A stretch of 34,414 nt of DNA, taken from assembly GCA_947628165.1 (NCBI GenBank), contig CANQYV010000014.1, forward strand, positions 1 through 34,414, read 5' to 3'. The position numbers and the translations under genes were made by a program. Under the pieces are notes generated by a model. The model was given only the letters and a program-made list of their open reading frames with translations, searched no databases and had not been told where the DNA came from. Positions 33,274 to 34,414 of the stretch are shown here, piece by piece. This DNA comes from an uncultured Clostridia bacterium (lineage in GTDB: Bacteria > Bacillota > Clostridia > Oscillospirales > CAG-272). Numbering within the stretch: position 1 is the first letter of the stretch; the number at the start of each line of letters is the position of its first letter.

Positions 33274-34059
33274 TCAGTGCTTTCTCTTGCTCACGACGAA
33301 CGCGCCGCTGCCGATTGCGGCAACTGCGAGAGCTACGGTAGCAACACCGGTCTGAGGAGAAGTCGAGGGCTTCTGATCAGCGGGCTTCTGCGTGTCAGCG
33401 GGCTTCTGCGTGTCAGCGGGCTTCTGCGTGTCAGCGGGCTTCTGAGTGTCAGCAGGCTGCTGAGTGCTGCCGGATGCGGATGCCCATGCAACATCGCAAA
33501 CGTTTATAGCCTTGATGTATTTGTTATCAAAGTTGTCGGGGTTCGTGAATCTTATCGTGTTCTTGCCGGCCTTGAGCTCAACATCCTTTATAACGACTTC
33601 AAGACGGGTATCCCAGTTGTTTGCTTTCTGGTCAACATCAAGAGCAGTCACAGCGCCGCCGTTTATCGAATAATTCGCGGCTCTGACCTGATCCTTTGTA
33701 TCGTCGCCCTTGACCTTATCGGTCTTGGAAGCGTAGCCTATCGTCAGCGTGTACTTGCCGGCGGTAACAACTTCAAACGCGAACTCAACATAAGCGTCCT
33801 TAGTATGATCAACGTCAACCGGACCGAGGCCGAGCTGATTTTTGCGCTGTACGCTCATGTCACCGAGACCTACCCATGTGATCGTGCCGGCATCAAGAGT
33901 AAGCGTTTTTACGCCGTCTTTTTCGGTCGTCTTGTCAGCATTGTCTTCAACTGCGAGCTTTCCCTCGTCGGATGCTGCCGCGAATGCGGGAACGAGCATC
34001 ATGGACATCATGCAGATGAGCGCGATTGCGCTGACGATGAGCTTCATGTGTTTTCTCAT
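33274..34059 (-). CDS. Secreted cell-wall protein with carbohydrate-binding-like domain and SPQTG sorting signal
   Basis: 261 residues from the ATG at 34059, with GGAGG 10 bases upstream. The signal peptide is MRKHMK plus a hydrophobic core, with probable cleavage after AFA (residue 27). A beta-sandwich domain follows (about 50-192), with YVEFAFEVVTAGKYTLTIGYA and ELKAGKNTIRFTN, the pattern of CBM6/CBM35-type modules. Then four PADTQK repeats and a proline/serine linker. The C-terminus is SPQTG (234-238), a hydrophobic stretch and the basic tail KRKH, which is a sortase-type sorting signal with Ser in place of Leu in LPxTG. A role in surface glycan contact is inference; the ligand is unknown. 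Confidence 0.82.
   Translation of the reverse strand: MRKHMKLIVSAIALICMMSMMLVPAFAAASDEGKLAVEDNADKTTEKDGVKTLTLDAGTITWVGLGDMSVQRKNQLGLGPVDVDHTKDAYVEFAFEVVTAGKYTLTIGYASKTDKVKGDDTKDQVRAANYSINGGAVTALDVDQKANNWDTRLEVVIKDVELKAGKNTIRFTNPDNFDNKYIKAINVCDVAWASASGSTQQPADTQKPADTQKPADTQKPADTQKPADQKPSTSPQTGVATVALAVAAIGSGAFVVSKRKH
33381..33452 (-). repeat. 18-bp tandem repeat (four units) coding for PADTQK
   Basis: Four head-to-tail 18-bp units on the plus strand starting CGGGCTTCTGCGTGTCAG. The first three are identical and the fourth differs at one base. A decayed fifth unit (33453-33470) and a partial unit before 33381 flank them. The unit keeps the reading frame, so copy number can vary without breaking the gene. 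Confidence 0.9.
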
Positions 34060-34119
34060 ATGTAGAAAACCTCCATATTTTTTTGAGTTTGATGCTTTTC
34101 TACTCATCAATTTTTCTAA

Positions 34120-34148
34120 ATAATATCACACTTTATGAATTAAAACAA
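34120..34148 (-). promoter_or_regulatory. Probable extended -10 promoter for the surface protein gene
   Basis: Minus strand TTGTTT (34148-34143), 17-base spacer, TATTAT (34125-34120), with TGA just before the -10 giving an extended -10 (TGnTATTAT). The leader is AT-rich and about 55 bases long. Confidence 0.6.
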
Positions 34149-34221
34149 TGTTGCATTGCATATGTATGATGTAAAATCCTTAGCATATGTGTGTCCAATT
34201 TATTCCCGAAAGGCGTTTGCC

Positions 34222-34414
34222 TTAATTTTGATTTTTCCGCAAAAGCAACGATGCCTGCCTCCCCTCGTGACGGAGGCGCTCGATGTCGATCGTCGTGTAC
34301 TCGCCGTTTCGGTAAAGGATGCGCCCATTCACCATCGTGAGCTTTACGTCGGCCCCCGAGGCGGAATAAACGACGGCTGCGGGAATGTCGCGCGCGTTGA
34401 GATGAAGCGCTTCC
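34222..34414 (-). CDS. Amidohydrolase/deaminase, C-terminal 63 residues (runs off the window)
   Basis: The minus-strand frame entering at 34413 reads EALHLNARDIPAAVVYSASG, then DVKLTMVNGRILYRNGEYTT, and ends with TAA at 34222. The VYSASGADVKLTMVNGRILY pattern is the C-terminal beta-sandwich of the ATZ/MtaD/SsnA-type amidohydrolases (S-adenosylhomocysteine or methylthioadenosine deaminase, guanine deaminase and relatives). The catalytic domain is outside the window, so the substrate cannot be assigned. The 162-bp gap to the surface protein start contains that gene's promoter. Confidence 0.75.
   Translation of the reverse strand, partial: EALHLNARDIPAAVVYSASGADVKLTMVNGRILYRNGEYTTIDIERLRHEGRQASLLLRKNQN

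Noticed and set aside
33381-33470. Repeat array that might suggest CRISPR
   Set aside because: The 18-bp units are head to tail with no spacers and encode PADTQK in frame.
34150-34195. Repeated GCATATG words upstream of the surface-protein promoter
   Set aside because: Two short AT-rich copies, no clear dyad or spacing; could be chance.

Overview
The window looks like a piece of chromosome from an uncultured, spore-forming Clostridia-class Firmicute, probably a gut lineage of moderately high GC. The evidence is the dgt-dnaG-rpoD operon, the rpsB-tsf / pyrH-frr-uppS-cdsA-dxr order, the sporulation pair spoIIGA-sigE, a short ribosomal protein S21, strong AGGAGG-type ribosome binding sites, TTGACA-17-TATAAT promoters, a Gram-positive wall-anchored surface protein and a GH10 xylanase. 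The exact genus cannot be read from the sequence. I see no rRNA, tRNA, CRISPR array, prophage or insertion sequence.

Layout. Bases 1-5,750 (minus strand) hold translation and envelope-precursor genes in two units. rpsB-tsf has a near-consensus promoter, a folded leader and a terminator after tsf. pyrH-frr-uppS-cdsA-dxr starts from its own promoter, and dxr runs off the left edge. A 49-bp direct repeat at the extreme left edge breaks the dxr frame and is probably an assembly fault. Bases 5,900-7,900 hold a lone solute-binding lipoprotein with its own promoter and terminator but no transporter partners. Bases 8,060-14,400 (minus) carry dgt-dnaG-rpoD, then rpmE, hflX and a YigZ-family gene. Bases 14,475-16,390 are spoIIGA-sigE, where SigE carries an unusually long basic N-terminal extension.

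Bases 16,600-20,920 (plus) hold two genes with separate promoters: a TPR-SUFU-DUF2185 protein that looks like a multi-domain (poly-)immunity protein, and a single-chain ABC exporter. A GH10 xylanase without a signal peptide, an aspartate kinase, a HIT protein, and a metal-dependent amidohydrolase followed closely by an FkbM-type methyltransferase come next. Bases 25,990-32,580 (minus) are a tightly packed six-gene unit: an alkaline-phosphatase-superfamily putative homoserine kinase, thrC, serC, serA, tcdA and ttcA. It covers threonine and serine synthesis plus two tRNA-modification enzymes, and 4-base ATGA overlaps join the last three genes. The right end has rpsU, a secreted carbohydrate-binding-like protein with a PADTQK repeat and an SPQTG-type wall anchor, and the C-terminal end of an amidohydrolase/deaminase that runs off the window.

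Most of the window is housekeeping. The least ordinary items are the poly-immunity-like protein, the SigE extension, the orphan lipoprotein with its repeated AT-rich motif, the structured rpsB leader, the inverted repeat before dgt and the terminator placed directly before hflX. I did not find a clear new multi-gene defence or mobile system.
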